Shown: in pieces, positions 63,478 through 64,000 of the stretch
How positions within the stretch are numbered: position 1 is the first letter of the stretch
Layout: each line of letters begins with the position of its first letter
NCBI RefSeq assembly: GCF_015533855.1
Contig: NZ_AP024154.1
Location: 3,726,501-3,790,500 of the forward strand
Length of the DNA stretch: 64,000 bases
Origin: Echinicola sp. 20G
GTDB lineage: Bacteria > Bacteroidota > Bacteroidia > Cytophagales > Cyclobacteriaceae
Direction: 5' to 3'
Position numbers and translations under genes: made by a program
The notes under the pieces: generated by a model
What the model was told of the DNA's origin: nothing
What the model saw: the letters and a program-made list of their open reading frames with translations, nothing else
The model's database searches: none

Positions 63478-63579
63478 ATGAGAACATTTAACCATATTTA
63501 CCAAATGCTGCTTGCACTTATCATTTGGGCAGCATTTACAGGTCTATTGGATGTGATTGTGCTAATACCTACAGCTTGA
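63478..63579 (+). CDS. Short hydrophobic peptide ORF
   Basis: 33 residues, ATG at 63478 to TGA at 63577-63579. Basic N-terminus (MRTFNHIYQ), then a single hydrophobic stretch (MLLALIIWAAFTGLLDVIVL), the look of a small single-pass membrane peptide. It lies 117 bp after the MotA/TolQ-like gene on the same strand and is followed by a terminator, so it is likely transcribed with it. Too short to assign; chance is possible. Confidence 0.4.
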   Translation: MRTFNHIYQMLLALIIWAAFTGLLDVIVLIPTA

Positions 63580-63601
63580 AAAGTGTGTTTTGATTATAGA
63601 T

Positions 63602-63636
63602 GGGAGTGAAAGGAATATAAACTTTCACTCCCTTTA
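63602..63636 (+). terminator. Terminator after the MotA/TolQ-like unit
   Basis: GGGAGTGAAAG and CTTTCACTCCC arms with a nine-base AT loop, followed by TTTATACT. It supports transcription reading through 62944-63579. Confidence 0.78.
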
Positions 63637-63795
63637 TACTCAATTAAAACTTAATCGACGATTCACATTTATAAAAAATAAATGGGCCACCTTCTTACTT
63701 TATGTTTGGTTAGAGTTGGACTGGTCTTTTGTAGGTGTTTGTTTGCTTGAGAACAATGAATAAGTCCTGATTGATAAAGCAAAGTCCTCTGATCA

Positions 63796-64000
63796 TTAGC
63801 CCATTGGGACTTCCATCAAAAGTACTTTAGATTTATCTAGCGCTTTTAGTTCTAAGCTTTTTGTATCCCATATACCCATGCCATCTCTTCGGGAAATTTC
63901 TTGCCCGTTGATTTCTAACTGGCCTTCTAATAGAAAAATATACACGCCATTGTTTTCAGGTGATTTTAAAGAATAGGTGAGGGAAATTCCACTTTCCAAG
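63796..64000 (-). CDS. Partial pirin family protein, C-terminal end
   Basis: About 68 residues, running off the window edge at 64000, so the N-terminal part is missing. The piece matches the end of pirin/YhaK-type bicupins: NGVYIFLLEGQLEINGQ, then RRDGMGIWDT and the closing VLLMEVPMG. Full-length relatives are about 230-290 residues. The metal-binding half is outside the window. Confidence 0.82.
   Translation of the reverse strand, partial: LESGISLTYSLKSPENNGVYIFLLEGQLEINGQEISRRDGMGIWDTKSLELKALDKSKVLLMEVPMG

Overview
The window comes from a Bacteroidota chromosome, most likely order Cytophagales and of the Cyclobacteriaceae type (Cyclobacterium, Echinicola or Algoriphagus-like). The support is three SusC/SusD pairs, a hybrid two-component (HTCS) regulator, many secreted or lipid-anchored glycan enzymes, AT-rich DNA, a LytTR/LytS-type pair and almost no Shine-Dalgarno sites. 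The genus is inference. I saw no rRNA, tRNA, CRISPR array, insertion sequence or phage gene.

Layout. 1-3289: end of an unknown gene, an exported dienelactone-hydrolase-like protein and a Na+/solute symporter. 3382-16993: a large secreted DUF5695-like protein, a GH127/GH146 beta-L-arabinofuranosidase, a secreted S9 peptidase, nagB (GlcN6P deaminase), a DUF885 metalloprotein, two small exported proteins and a GH20 hexosaminidase lipoprotein. 17192-30369: a classical polysaccharide utilisation locus, with an HTCS regulator divergent from SusC-SusD, followed by a GH30 and a GH2 enzyme. A pair of 11-bp direct repeats 22 bp apart lies between regulator and susC and is a good operator candidate. 30604-33236: a probable lipoprotein relic, an MFS exporter and an aldo/keto reductase. 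33511-39885: a second glycan set, with a five-bladed-propeller GH-like protein, a second GH20 and a Cys-type sulfatase, suggesting a sulfated, HexNAc-containing substrate.

40020-43265: moaE faces a two-subunit Mo-hydroxylase (IorAB-like) with a Tat signal. 43898-48549: a SusC/SusD pair with no enzymes. 49010-57019: the most unusual block, with a DUF218 (YdcF/SanA-like) protein, an unknown secreted protein, SusC, SusD and a GDPD-family phosphodiesterase lipoprotein. It has no glycoside hydrolase and may import a phosphodiester-containing or envelope-derived ligand rather than a polysaccharide.

57069-64000: a translationally coupled GNAT plus membrane/START-like pair, a Tat-exported Gfo/Idh/MocA oxidoreductase, nudK, a LytTR regulator/LytS kinase pair, a small MotA/TolQ-like membrane protein with a 33-residue hydrophobic ORF downstream, and the C-terminal end of a pirin gene.

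How the genes may work together (inference): the lipid-anchored GH20s release GlcNAc-type sugars and NagB feeds them into glycolysis, although nagA and a kinase are not in the window. GH30, GH2 and GH127 fit a galactan or arabinogalactan-like target. Operons are short, and most are bounded by clear hairpin terminators.
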